Assembly: GCA_016271365.2 (NCBI GenBank)
Contig: CM057456.1
Coordinates: 613,743,501-613,807,500 of the forward strand
DNA: 64,000 nt
Direction: 5' to 3'
DNA from: Neoceratodus forsteri
Taxonomy: Eukaryota; Chordata; Ceratodontiformes; Ceratodontidae
Position numbers and translations under genes: made by a program. The first letter of the stretch is position 1. The number at the start of each line of letters is the position of its first letter. Shown here one piece after another: positions 54,659 to 64,000 of the stretch. Under the pieces are notes generated by a model, which was not told where the DNA came from, searched no databases, and saw nothing but the letters and a program-made list of their open reading frames with translations.

Positions 54659-57600
54659 AGAACTAAATTTTTGACATCACTAATGTTTAAATTCTGCAAT
54701 CCCCCAGATATACATCTGTAAATATCAGACAATATACTCCAGGAGAGTATATGACTCTTGGGTGTAGCCCCATTGACAATACTGGAGCTAACAGAAAAAT
54801 AAATTACAGTAAATCTGACAGAATTTCTTCTTTCTGTGTCACTCCATGTTGACAATGGGTAATCTTTACACATGCATTCTAAAAAGCAGTACCCATCCAC
54901 AAATTGGGTGGAGGAGAATATTGATTTATATCTGACCCAGTCAGTACAATTATTTTTTGTGCCCACTTATGAGAACAGAATGCAACTCCTCCCACGCCCA
55001 TACAGCATCAGCTGAATTCGAAATGTAAAACCTGTAGTGCTTAATGAAGATGTGCAAGGATAAACAAAGCAGCCACCCTGCAAACTCAGATGTGAAAGAT
55101 TATGTGTTTTCCAGTCCTTGTGGATGTAATGGATAAGGAGGAAGAAGCTCCTATAAACCCTGAACCTCCAAAGGGGCCCACAGTTGCCTTTGCTATATGG
55201 GATTGGATCCACCTCACCACTGTGGCCTTGAGGAGTCTTCTGGCCTTTATCTGGCTCTGCTGCCCCTAAGGAGGACAACAAGGTTGTGCGAGCTACAGAA
55301 TTCTGCTGAGTACTCACAACAAATCGGCACTGGATCAGAACAATGCTGACAATAATAGCACAGTCAAGAATTGCGTGGAAAAAATAGCACCGTTTTTGGT
55401 TTTGCGAGGGGCTCTTCACACACACACACACACTCCCCTGGACTGAAGGATTCTCACTCCGGGGAGTAGATCACAGGAAAGTTACAATTTAGGCCATGGA
55501 ATTCCTGTTTCCACAGTCCCGACGACAAAAGTCTAAGTCCCAAGTGCAGAAAAAGTTAAGAGACCAGGATTAGAACCCTAGTCTCTACTGCTGCTGGCCA
55601 TGCTGCTCTGTGCACCAGCCCTCCATGCCATGGGAGCAGCTCGGACAGCCTCCTGGATTCTGGTGCCCTTGTGTGTCTACAGCACCATGGACAGCGACCA
55701 GGGGAGCACTTACTGAAAGTGCTGTATATCCCCTCTCACTGTCCGTGCTAGTGCTACATGAACTAGCGCTTTGTAGACTGGCGCTATTGGTGTAGCGCTA
55801 TTCTAACCAGATACCAAACAGATCTACTTCTCCATAAGATCTAATTTAAGGCCGCTCTATTCCCTGTAAATGGTCGAATTAGGCTGGAAATATGGGAGGC
55901 ATATTTCTTGATTTGCATGGGCCGTTGAGTACAAATCACATGGAATACTGTGGACACAGGAACTGTTCTCTAGATCAAATGGTCCTTATGCATGACAAGA
56001 CAGGGCTCCTACAGCTTATGGCCCATTAATTTTTCCTCACTTAATGTATAGTTATGGAAGAACCCCCCAAGCAGGTTGAGTTGCCCTTGAAAACTAGCAA
56101 TGCTGTTTCAAAACAGTGACAAGGAGTAGACAGACCTCCATAAGTAAATGGAGAGAAACCAGAATGGGTTGGCTAACTGCTTGCAAGAGTCTAATAATTT
56201 CTGAAGCGGCTCCATCTGGAAGTCCTGCTTCATTTCCTGCATAAGGCTTACCTTAGTACTGTACACATTTTAGTCCTTCTGTACAACTGTGTTTTGTTGT
56301 AAATAATCCAGTTTGAATGTTCTCCTGCCTATTTGATATTGTTTATGTTTATCTTTCTGCCTGTGCGTGTACCTGTTGTTCTCCCTTGCAAACTTGTTTC
56401 CAACTGTATAGTTTCTACAATTTGTCATTACAATTTGTATATATCCTCCTCCTCTCCATTAGATTCTGTACAATTGGACGCTTGTGTAAATGGGTATTCT
56501 TGCCACATGCCTTTCCCGTTTAAAATAAAACTTAACTGAATTGAAAAAATTGACCTCGGACTGCCCTTACAGCCAGAATCCCATCCACAAGCAGTACAGG
56601 GATCAAGACCGTGTCTACTTCAGACTGTAAAAAACAAATTGTGACACCAAGGCCTGAGAAATGTGGGTGGCCTTCTCCTCCAGCTCAGAAGGAAAGACGC
56701 TAACTATGTCCTGTCATATCACGAAGTCTTCTGAAAGACCTTGAAATTCCTTTAACCTTAGAATAAAGAGACCCTTATTATAACCAGCATTCCCTAGCAT
56801 CCCCTGTCAATAGCAGGCAGTCCGCTCAAGATATCCTGGACATTTTCCTGGAAGTTTTTTTATTTATTGTAAAATCGGAATTATAACCTTTGAGCTAAAA
56901 GCTCATTTACAGAGGATCCTCATCGAACAGAGGGTGGGGGAACATCAAGTACATGGACAGTGGAGAAAAACAGAAGCAGCTAGAAGGCATTGTCAGTTAC
57001 ACATCATTAAAAAGACTAAACAGCATTACAAACAGAAGGACGGGGAGACAGAATACATTGCAAAAGCCATCACTTAATTACATAATACAGAGGAAAATAG
57101 TCCCATAACTGATTAGGAGAATAAAGTGCAGATTCCAACTATGTACAAAGTATGAGAATTCTCAGAATGCAGCTATAGAGCTTAGATAAGTTCCCGGAGG
57201 GAACAATTAATGTGACCACGGACAAGTACAGCCATTAAGGGAGAGTAGGCTACAGGCTAGATGGGTGAGGAGGAGACCACAATGGTGGGTGATAGCTTAA
57301 GGGTCAGGGGGGCTAAGCAGGTGTGGATGTGGGGGGGGTATGGAAGGTCAGGAGGACTAAGTGGGTGAGGGGTTGGGGGAATGTGGGACCAAGGGATGGG
57401 TAAATGAGGATTAGTGGAAGATTCTTGAGAGCCACGGGTCGCCGCAGCCAAGCCATATTGTGTCGGGGGCACCCGGAGGGCTAGAAATGGCACAGAACCC
57501 TGGCACAGCAGGGACCTGCAGTAGGGAGCTACATGGCACCTCCGTTGTAGTATTTACCAGCTCCTAGAGTCACTGCCTTCTTGGATATTCTGGTGCTATT

Positions 57601-58052
57601 AAAATGCAGCTTCCTCTGATATTTGGTGGGAACTTTGGAGTCAGAGAAAATGGTGGGAGGCAGGTGGGCAATTCAAAGCCCACCATGAAAGGAGATGGTC
57701 CCTACTTCAGCTAGTAGTTAGTGTGGAGAACCTGAAAGTCTTAGAGCCAGATCAACTGTCCTCAAATTAAACAGCTTTATAGAAGCATACCGAACCAACA
57801 GTACTGCAGATCGCAACTTTCCAAATTTTGCGATTACTCCCTAGAATGGTCAATCTGCATCTGAGACAGCCCACCTGGACATCTGGACCCCTCCACAAGG
57901 AGGACGGCTGGCACAGCCAAGTGAACTCTGTCCCCTGAAAACCCTTTTGGGATTCCCATTAGCATTTTTACTACCCTAATTGGTAGGTGGCTGGCAAGGC
58001 CTTGTACTATTGCCCCTTCTGTGCTTGAAAACTGACTTGTTTTTTAAAAACT
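54659..58052. other. Non-coding stretch with weak retroelement tails
   Basis: No gene is recognised. A foldback-like pair (CCCATTGACAATACTGGAG at 54,768, CTCCATGTTGACAATGGGTA at 54,841) resembles sequence at 63,822-63,850. A (CA)n run is at 55,418-55,434. Poly(A)-signal-like ends occur at 56,521-56,546 (plus) and, on the minus strand, at 56,857-56,885 (AATAAATAAAAAAAC after TGTAAATGAGC, L2-like). 57,240-57,430 is strongly G-rich on the plus strand. Confidence 0.45.
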
Positions 58053-58468
58053 GTATAGTGTATGGTGGAACACGATTGTGGATGGAAATCCATCCCTAGA
58101 ATACCCTTGTTGTGCTGCACTAGATATGTAGTTACTGCAGCACAAGTTCAAACATCCGTGTGTGCTCGCCTCACAGAACTTGCGGCTCCGATCGCCAACA
58201 CTGATACAAACGAAACAGCATTGGCGGTCATGAAAGCCGCTTTTTTTTTTTAAATGTTCCACACCGAAGGGCCTAGACTCCTGCTAGACTGGGGAACCAC
58301 ACACTATAAAAACAATGTATGGTCTGGCTATACACAACAAGGGTGAGTAGCCATCTCGAGGTTGCCATGGTGACTGAACCTCTCTAGCTTTAAACGTTCA
58401 CCAAGGCAACCTCTCGATGGCTACACACTGTTGTGTATAATGGACCATACATTATCCACTATATGCAG
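58053..58468. mobile_element. Composite palindromic element (family P2), copy 2
   Basis: The left end ATAGTGTATGGTGGAACAC pairs with GGAACCACACACTATA at 58,297-58,312. GGATGGAAATCCATCCCTAG and TGTGCTGCACTAGATATGTA match 49,388-49,500. The right part (58,313-58,468) is a hairpin, GGCTATACACAACA against TGTTGTGTATAATGGACC, with GCCATCTCGAGGTTGCC pairing GGCAACCTCTCGATGGC. Together about 415 bp. Confidence 0.78.
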
Positions 58469-59231
58469 GACAGGAGACTGCATTAATTTCCAGCACAGAG
58501 AATTTAGAGTAACTGTTACTCCATGCTTCAGATGCCCCCACTGGGTTATGGTCCCTGCAGGTTGGTGTGGTTGCTAGAATTCTTTCTTGTTGGAAGAACA
58601 GAGAATAACGTAGGAGAAACAACAGAACAAAAAAATGAATCTATATCTTTTGAATGTTCCTACCAGACAATGGACCGTAGAACATAGCGGGGAAGCCAAG
58701 GAGGACAGATACTGCTCTGAGGCCCTAATCCAGAATGACAGAGAAGATGGACAGAACAGACATCTGTGGGGGTGAGATTACGGGCAAGATCTTACGAGGC
58801 TGTCATCGGCCATGAAGGCTATAAGTCACTTAAGCTTCTCAGTTGCCTATTATGCTGCTGAAAAATAACAGAAATGACAGCTCTCTATCACCATGTCTGG
58901 GAGGCCAAAAAGAAACATTCTAATGATCTAAACTCTAGTGTCTAGGTCTGTCAAGGTTACCTGTTCCAGAGCCTAGTGGGATTCTGACTATTACAACTCT
59001 CTGCACCTAATTAATAAGGCCCTGAATAAGAGGCCAACCATATAAAAAAGACATGGGGTCCTTCTTGACAGAGAAGCCACAGTCACTCTTGCTATCTTTG
59101 AGACTAACTTCATTGAAGCCATCAGGCAAAAACGGGGTAATCGGACCCAAAGGACTTAGTCCTGGATGTTAATATTGGAGCCTGAGAGATTGTTGCCAGA
59201 TGAAATGGGGGAAGGAGCTCGCATCCAAGAA
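58469..59231. other. Non-coding stretch
   Basis: No gene, RNA or repeat family recognised between the P2 element and the CR1 3' end. Confidence 0.4.
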
Positions 59232-59915
59232 TCATAGAAACATACCATATGATGGCAGATAAGGACCGCTTGACCCACAAAGTCTGCCCATTTTTCCTTG
59301 CCAATAGTGTCACCACAAACCCTCCATGATCTCAGTCCCTCACTCCCCCCCCTTGCTTTCCACTGAGAGATTCCCTTATGTCTGTCCTATGCATTCTTGA
59401 ATCTGACCACATGTTTGCCCCCACTACCTCCACTGGAAGACTGTTCCAAGCATCCCCCACTAAGTACTTCCTCACATCTCTCTTCAGTTTACCCACTTCC
59501 AGTTTCATTGCATGTCCCCTTTTTCTCTGAATTCTCCTCTCCTGTACCTTATTTACCCATGTGAGGTATAGGTGTCTATCATATCCCCCCCCACACACAC
59601 TCTTCCAGGATTAACATATTGAGGTCCTTTAGTCTCTCCTTGTAGAGCTTCTGATGAGTTCTTTTTTAACACTGGGGGTTGTAGTTCTGCTTATAATATA
59701 TACAGTACTTGTATTCTAAATTATGATAAATCGGAATGTTTTACTCACAATGAGTATGGAGTAAAATGAATGCTTTCATGTTGGGAAGGAAGTAGGTGTG
59801 AGGTCTTTTTGTTAATACTTCTGATGAAGACCCAACACCATTTTATTTGCCCTCCTCTGGACAGCCTCTGTTCTGTCTATGTCCTTCCTGAGATGTGGTC
59901 TCCAAAACTGAATAC
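59232..59915 (-). mobile_element. CR1 LINE 3' end, minus strand, interrupted by a 160-bp insertion
   Basis: Read on the minus strand, fragments across frames give WRPHLRKDI-like, KRGHAMKLEVGKLKRDVRKY and AWNSLPVEVVGANMWSDSRM (CR1 C-terminal blocks). The 3' UTR follows with GGGCAGACTTTGTGGGTCAA and ends GGTATGTTTCTATGAT at 59,232. This is a different, older copy from that at 50,100. The 160 bp at 59,658-59,817 interrupts it. Confidence 0.85.
59658..59817. mobile_element. Small insertion in CR1 with 10-bp target-site duplication
   Basis: CTTCTGATGA at 59,648-59,657 is repeated at 59,818-59,827. CR1 coding sequence continues on both sides. The insert is AT-rich and starts GTTCTTTTTTAACACTGGGG. 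I see no inverted ends or A tail, so its class is unknown. Confidence 0.75.
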
Positions 59916-60221
59916 AGAATCAATGAATGCCAGGCAGACCCCCAGCTGGACTGTTCTATGATGCAACAGAGAGAGAGAGTTTGCTGTGGATTGGAATTCG
60001 CAAATAAATGTACTCAGGCTTTAAAAAGGGACGAACCTTGTGAACCTCCACTGTACACCTTAAAGATATGTTATCACCTTTCTCCCCAGTGATTTCACCA
60101 TTTTTTTTTGTTAATGGAAAGAAAATGGACCATTCTCAGACAGAGTAAAAGCTTCCATTGCATAGTCTACAGAAGTCAACTCCTGAATCCACAACTGATG
60201 TGGTAGTTGTCCGCCGGCCAT
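59916..60221. other. Non-coding stretch
   Basis: Nothing recognised; it ends at the target site of the SINE at 60,238. Confidence 0.4.
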
Positions 60222-60237
60222 AAAGTTTGACAGAGAA

Positions 60238-60724
60238 AGGCTGGCCCGGTGGCGCTGAGGGTTAAGGCGCTGGACACCACACCTCATGCTACATCAGCAA
60301 CCCGGGTCTGGGAATGAGTCTGGGTCATCAGGGGTCAGCTGGGGGAGGAGGATTGAGCATCCCAATAGATGCTTTCCTCCTCCTCCTCCTCCAGGGGGGT
60401 GGGTTACCAGACAGCGAACATGCCCATAGCACTACCACCAGTGGAAGCATGGGCGATAGGGCACACAGCTCTTCAGAGTCGGGGAGGGTGCTGCTGGGTG
60501 CTTGACTACGGTGTGCATCTGCACGCCGTACGTCTGGATGTCAAGTCCTTCACGCCGGTGCCCTCAGGGGATAGGAAACAATAGGGGGAAAAATACAAAC
60601 AGCCAAGGGACATCGAGCACTATGATGCCAGGATCCCGGTACGACGCGACCCAGCGGAGGAGTCAGAGGGGGTACAAAGCCCCCCCCACCCCAAAGGGGC
60701 CGAGAGCCCAGGCAAGAAATAAAA
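60238..60724 (+). mobile_element. tRNA-headed SINE (family S), copy 2, full length, 16-bp target-site duplication
   Basis: The head is GGCTGGCCCGGTGGCGCTGA, then GGGTTAAGGCGCTGGACACC and CAACCCGGGTCTGGGAATGA (box B region). The body has a (CTC)n stretch (60,376-60,393) and GAATGCCCAT-like middle sequence. It ends GAAATAAAAAAA. AAAGTTTGACAGAGAA flanks it at 60,222-60,237 and 60,725-60,740, exact. It is the longest copy in the window. Confidence 0.92.
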
Positions 60725-60740
60725 AAAGTTTGACAGAGAA

Positions 60741-61157
60741 CTTATTATGCCTGAAAGGCAGCTGCTTGGCTATTAAACCATATCATGGTATCCTGACCCT
60801 TACAAAGGATAGAAAAATGTTTCTCTACCTGTACAGGCCCAATGCACTGACAAGAAAAGTGTAAGAGAGACTGAATAGGCCTTTAGATAGAGAACTGGGG
60901 ACAGAAAAAAACAACCTACTCCCAGCATAGCTCGCTGGACAGACATCACACTTTATTATGTGCTACATGTTCCTAATTTATCTTTTCTTTTTTTTTTTTT
61001 TTTGTAATAGAGCATGTTTACTACAAACACCCACCAACAGTGTCTCCTGTATTAGTGTTATGGGAGAAGCAAACATCTCGCGGCTCAGGGGGTAGCTGAG
61101 ACGGGGACTTTTTCCTTAGCGCAGATCATTTTCTTCGTTACTACACTTCATGCTTAA
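60741..61157. other. Non-coding stretch
   Basis: Nothing recognised apart from a T run at 60,988-61,002. Confidence 0.4.
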
Positions 61158-61159
61158 AT

Positions 61160-61479
61160 TATAGTGTATGGTAACAGAAAACACACATATACTGTACCAG
61201 GAACACTGGGCTTACCAGGACCGTGCAAAACATTGCCCAGTACCTCTGGACGTGCCAGTTTGTGGATCCCCTTATTGCAAAGTCCCTTTTGTGTGACTTC
61301 TGGGTAACTGTAATATAAACCTTGATGTCCAATTACTATGCATATGTACCAAAAGAAAATATGGGCCTTTAACTCCAGCTTTGCCAAACCTGCCTGAATT
61401 GTCCCAGGTATACCATCCACGTAAATCCAGAAAACCTGGTAATGGGGGTGTTAAATTTGTTTTCTGTTACTCATAGCAG
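61160..61479. mobile_element. Possible non-autonomous DNA element with inverted ends
   Basis: ATAGTGTATGGTAACAGAAA at 61,161 and its inverted partner TTTCTGTTACTCATAG at 61,461-61,476 share a 13-bp core (GTAACAGAAAACA). The outer ATAGTGTATGG also starts the P2 element at 58,053, suggesting related ends. Internal sequence is not palindromic. A minus-strand frame of 88 residues runs through it (61,154-61,420) without a recognised domain. Confidence 0.5.
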
Positions 61480-63212
61480 AATAGGACTGTAGGGCTGTGA
61501 AGAGCATGGCACAAAGGCTGAGGCAGTATGATATCTACATATATCTATATAAATTTCTCTTTTTCTTCTATTTAAACAAGTGCTGCAACAAAAAAACCAG
61601 GTGACCAAGCTGGACACATAGGAAAATGACCCCTTACCTGTGTACGCAAATCTCCCCTAGGCCGAATGCTCATAAGGAGCATCATAAACCAATAAAGGTA
61701 CCAACTTATATGCCTCTATTGCAGCCATAAAATACAACGTGCACCTCCATCAAAGCAAAATACAGCACCCTACTATGTAAGTAACATCGCCGATCACTGA
61801 TGCCCCTGGTATACTTGTTAATGAGCTAATACAGGGCAGAGGCCCTGTAAAAACAGTCATCCTATTCTGCTTAATACACTAAGCACACTCAATCACATTC
61901 ATATTCTAAAGCATCAATGGCCCCACTATGAAGCCTGAAGGATAACGTGGTACCTAGAAGCAAAAGGGCAAGATTCCAGCAGATGCAAGGAGAAACATTA
62001 ATCTATATAGCCACAGATTACCAAAATCAAACAAATTACCTCCAGTTCCATCTATTCAAGGAACAGTGCCGAGCTAAAAGGTGAAGGGACTAATGGACCT
62101 CCCATCCTGTAGGAGTGAAATGGACAGCGCTACAGCTGGGGCCCTAACTTAAAGGTAGGAGAACCACCCTACAGCTAGAGAAGGCAGAAGCTGCAGTGAC
62201 CATTTGCTGCATGTGGAGAGGAGCCACAATTACTACTGGCACATTTACTTTCTGTACACAAGGAATGGGGAGTGGTTTGCTTGTGTGGTTTTGTGATGAC
62301 ATTACGTAACTGCCGTGCTGGCATACAAGGAGGACACATGCTTATAGAGGGATTGTTATGGGTAAGGGAAAAACGAGGTGGCACATGGACAATGCAGCCC
62401 AGAAGAACAAGGCAGAGTCATCCCTTGTCCTTCAGCCATTAACAAAAAGGGCACAAAGTAGTGCTCATGCCACAAACGGCTAGGGGAACCAATGATCGCG
62501 AAAAACTCTTGGTCCACAAGGACAGCAAGTCAGCCTGCCAAACAAAGGTAAGAACATACTGCAAACAGTCCTAAAAGACTAAAAAACTTCCATAGAAGCT
62601 GCGCTCATGCCACAAAAGGCAGGGGAATTCACTGACTGCGCAAAACACTTGGTCAACAAAGGCAGCCTGCCAAACCAAGGGAAAAACATAGTACAGTTAT
62701 AAAAAACCGAACCTACCAAATCACAGTGAACCACAGGGACAAATCCAGTCACCTGTACAATTTACCCCCAGCTACACACTAACCTCCAACCTAAATGGAG
62801 AGAGACAACAATCTTCCCTTATTCCCCAAGTTCCTTCATCCTTCCACTCAATAATAAAATAACCTTAGGGAAAGAAGGGGAACCGGAGACAATCTTTTGG
62901 GGGTTAAATCAGACAATTAAATCACTTACCTGAAACACCAATCTGGCTAAAAAGGGAAAATTACCATGAAAAAACACCTTATCTTTTAAAATTTCAATGG
63001 GCAAAGACCTATCCATTCAGACCCTCAAATATGAGGCTGTAATGGAGGAATGCAGGCTACCAATTTTAGAAGGGGCTACCTGGAACCTAGATAGCCCCTG
63101 CCTGCTGGAGTGAAGTTTGATCTAACAAAAAATTAAAAAACGTCAAAGATAATATTTCCTGTGCCTGTGGAGAGCTCGCTCTTAAGCTGCCTACCCCTGT
63201 TACTGGTACAGA
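61480..63212. other. Non-coding stretch
   Basis: No gene recognised. Two diverged direct copies of a ~95-bp segment occur at about 62,460-62,550 and 62,595-62,680, sharing GTGCTCATGCCACAAACGGC / GCGCTCATGCCACAAAAGGC and AAAACACTTGGTCAACAAAG-type sequence. Confidence 0.5.
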
Positions 63213-63768
63213 AAGACTGAGGAACTTGGTGATTCAGAACACAGAGGAAACCAACATTCCAAGCTGCAGGCACGGCTTCTTAAAGCTATACTTACAATAT
63301 GTTTGTGTATTTTGCAAATTCAATAAAAATATTTAAACAAAAAAAAAGCTATACTAGTCCTAAAGAACTGGAAAAACACAAACATAATCACACATGCAGA
63401 ATGGCTTGGTTTTATCCTTAACTCCATTCAGAGAGAAAAAAACATAAGCAAGTATTCATAATAAATTTGACTTATTTCTTCATAGATGGGGACCTTCATA
63501 TAATATCCCGACTGGAAATGATATACCTGTACAATAATAATCTATGGTACTGTAACTACCTTTCCTGTAACAGTTCAATACATTCTGTCATAGACTGTTT
63601 TATATGGCAAGAATATTCATAATATTGTACAAGTTGACATTATGCAAGTACTCTTGGATTAGTACAATTGGCACTGAACCCTTGTATTGTTTTGCGCTGT
63701 ATGTCTTGTGTTTTATGTTTGTGTAATTTGCAAAATGCATTAAAATATATTTAAAAAAAAAAAAACTA
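63213..63768 (+). mobile_element. L1-like LINE 3' end, plus strand, containing a self-insertion
   Basis: CTGAGGAACTTGGTGATTCA and CATTCCAAGCTGCAGGCAC match the minus-strand copy at 47,779-48,390. The sequence continues through CACTGAACCCTTGTATTGTT and GCAAAATGCATTAAAATATA to the A tail at 63,754-63,766. A 52-bp copy of the same family's end interrupts it at 63,293-63,344. The 5' limit is uncertain and could lie further left. Confidence 0.65.
63293..63344 (+). mobile_element. 52-bp L1-like 3' end insertion with 11-bp target-site duplication
   Basis: AAAGCTATACT at 63,282-63,292 is repeated at 63,345-63,355. Between them, TTTGCAAATTCAATAAAAAT and an A tail form an extremely 5'-truncated insertion of the same 3' end. 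Confidence 0.75.
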
Positions 63769-63862
63769 TAGCTGTAGCAGTAACCCCTGGGCGGGGTGCA
63801 TATACACCCAAGTGTAGAGATTACCCATTGACAATGTGGAGCGACACAAAGAGGTAGGGTTA

Positions 63863-64000
63863 GCCGGCCCGGTGGCGCTGAAGGTTGAGGCGCTGGATGC
63901 CACACCTCGCTCCACGCCAGTGACCTGGGTTCAGGAACGAGCCCGGGGCGTCGGGGGTCGGCAGGGGAGGGAAAGGATTGAGCGTCCGGAGGACAGCTAT
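63863..64000 (+). mobile_element. tRNA-headed SINE (family S), copy 3, cut by the window end
   Basis: The sequence starts AGCCGGCCCGGTGGCGCTGA, with GAGGCGCTGGATGCCACACC and ACCTGGGTTCAGGAACGAG, aligning with the heads at 43,864 and 60,238. The 3' part is outside the window. Confidence 0.85.

Noticed and set aside
57240..57430. A strongly G-rich tract, considered as a CpG-island promoter or telomere-like repeat.
   Set aside because: It lacks CpG density and a regular unit. It could form quadruplexes, but nothing else supports a function.
61154..61420. An 88-residue minus-strand frame with Cys and aromatic residues, considered as an exon.
   Set aside because: It has no recognised domain and lies within an element with inverted ends. 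A chance frame is more likely.

Overview
The window is repeat-dense vertebrate nuclear DNA, with one recognisable host exon and very little other unique coding sequence. Tyrosine-recombinase (DIRS-type) retrotransposons dominate, alongside CR1, L2-like and L1-type LINEs, tRNA-headed SINEs and palindromic foldback elements. DIRS elements at this density point to a large-genome amphibian (caecilian or salamander) or a lungfish. That is inferred from repeat content, not from a species match.

The host anchor is a minus-strand exon at 47,173-47,308. It encodes the N-terminus of ropporin-1-like protein (ROPN1L), with a clean AG acceptor and a GTAAGT donor. Everything to its left (1-47,172) is therefore probably intron or downstream sequence of ROPN1L. 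I found no other ROPN1L exon.

Positions 1,088-41,300 are a nest of six DIRS elements, all on the minus strand (sense to ROPN1L). DIRS-A (1,088-15,351) is split by a 5.3-kb L2/CR1-like LINE with a 2A-like motif (about 1,139-6,395), an L2 tail (8,415-8,766) and DIRS-B (9,052-12,972, gag only). DIRS-C (15,353-34,892) is split inside its recombinase gene by DIRS-E (16,549-29,824). DIRS-E is itself interrupted 11 bp from its end by a 7-kb L1 (16,560-23,537, 11-bp target-site duplication). DIRS-C also carries a palindromic insert (31,863-32,179). DIRS-D (34,953-40,666) is the most complete copy and lies inside the internal complementary region of a remnant, DIRS-F (34,893-34,952 plus 40,667-41,300).

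In five elements the internal complementary region (ICR) can be read as the reverse complement of the left end fused to the reverse complement of the right end, as expected for circle-intermediate replication. Five of the six left termini share a short inverted motif, TTAC-(spacer containing ACCT)-GTAA; DIRS-E has a larger palindrome there. This is a candidate recombinase binding/crossover site. A Cys/His module of fixed spacing begins the gag-like protein of all five elements that keep that region.

Positions 41,300-64,000 are mostly non-coding. They hold tRNA-derived SINEs, a 3-unit tandem repeat, two families of palindromic elements, a decayed but nearly complete CR1 with an SGNH-esterase ORF1 (50,100-54,195), a CR1 3' end on the other strand (59,232-59,915) and L1-like 3' ends.
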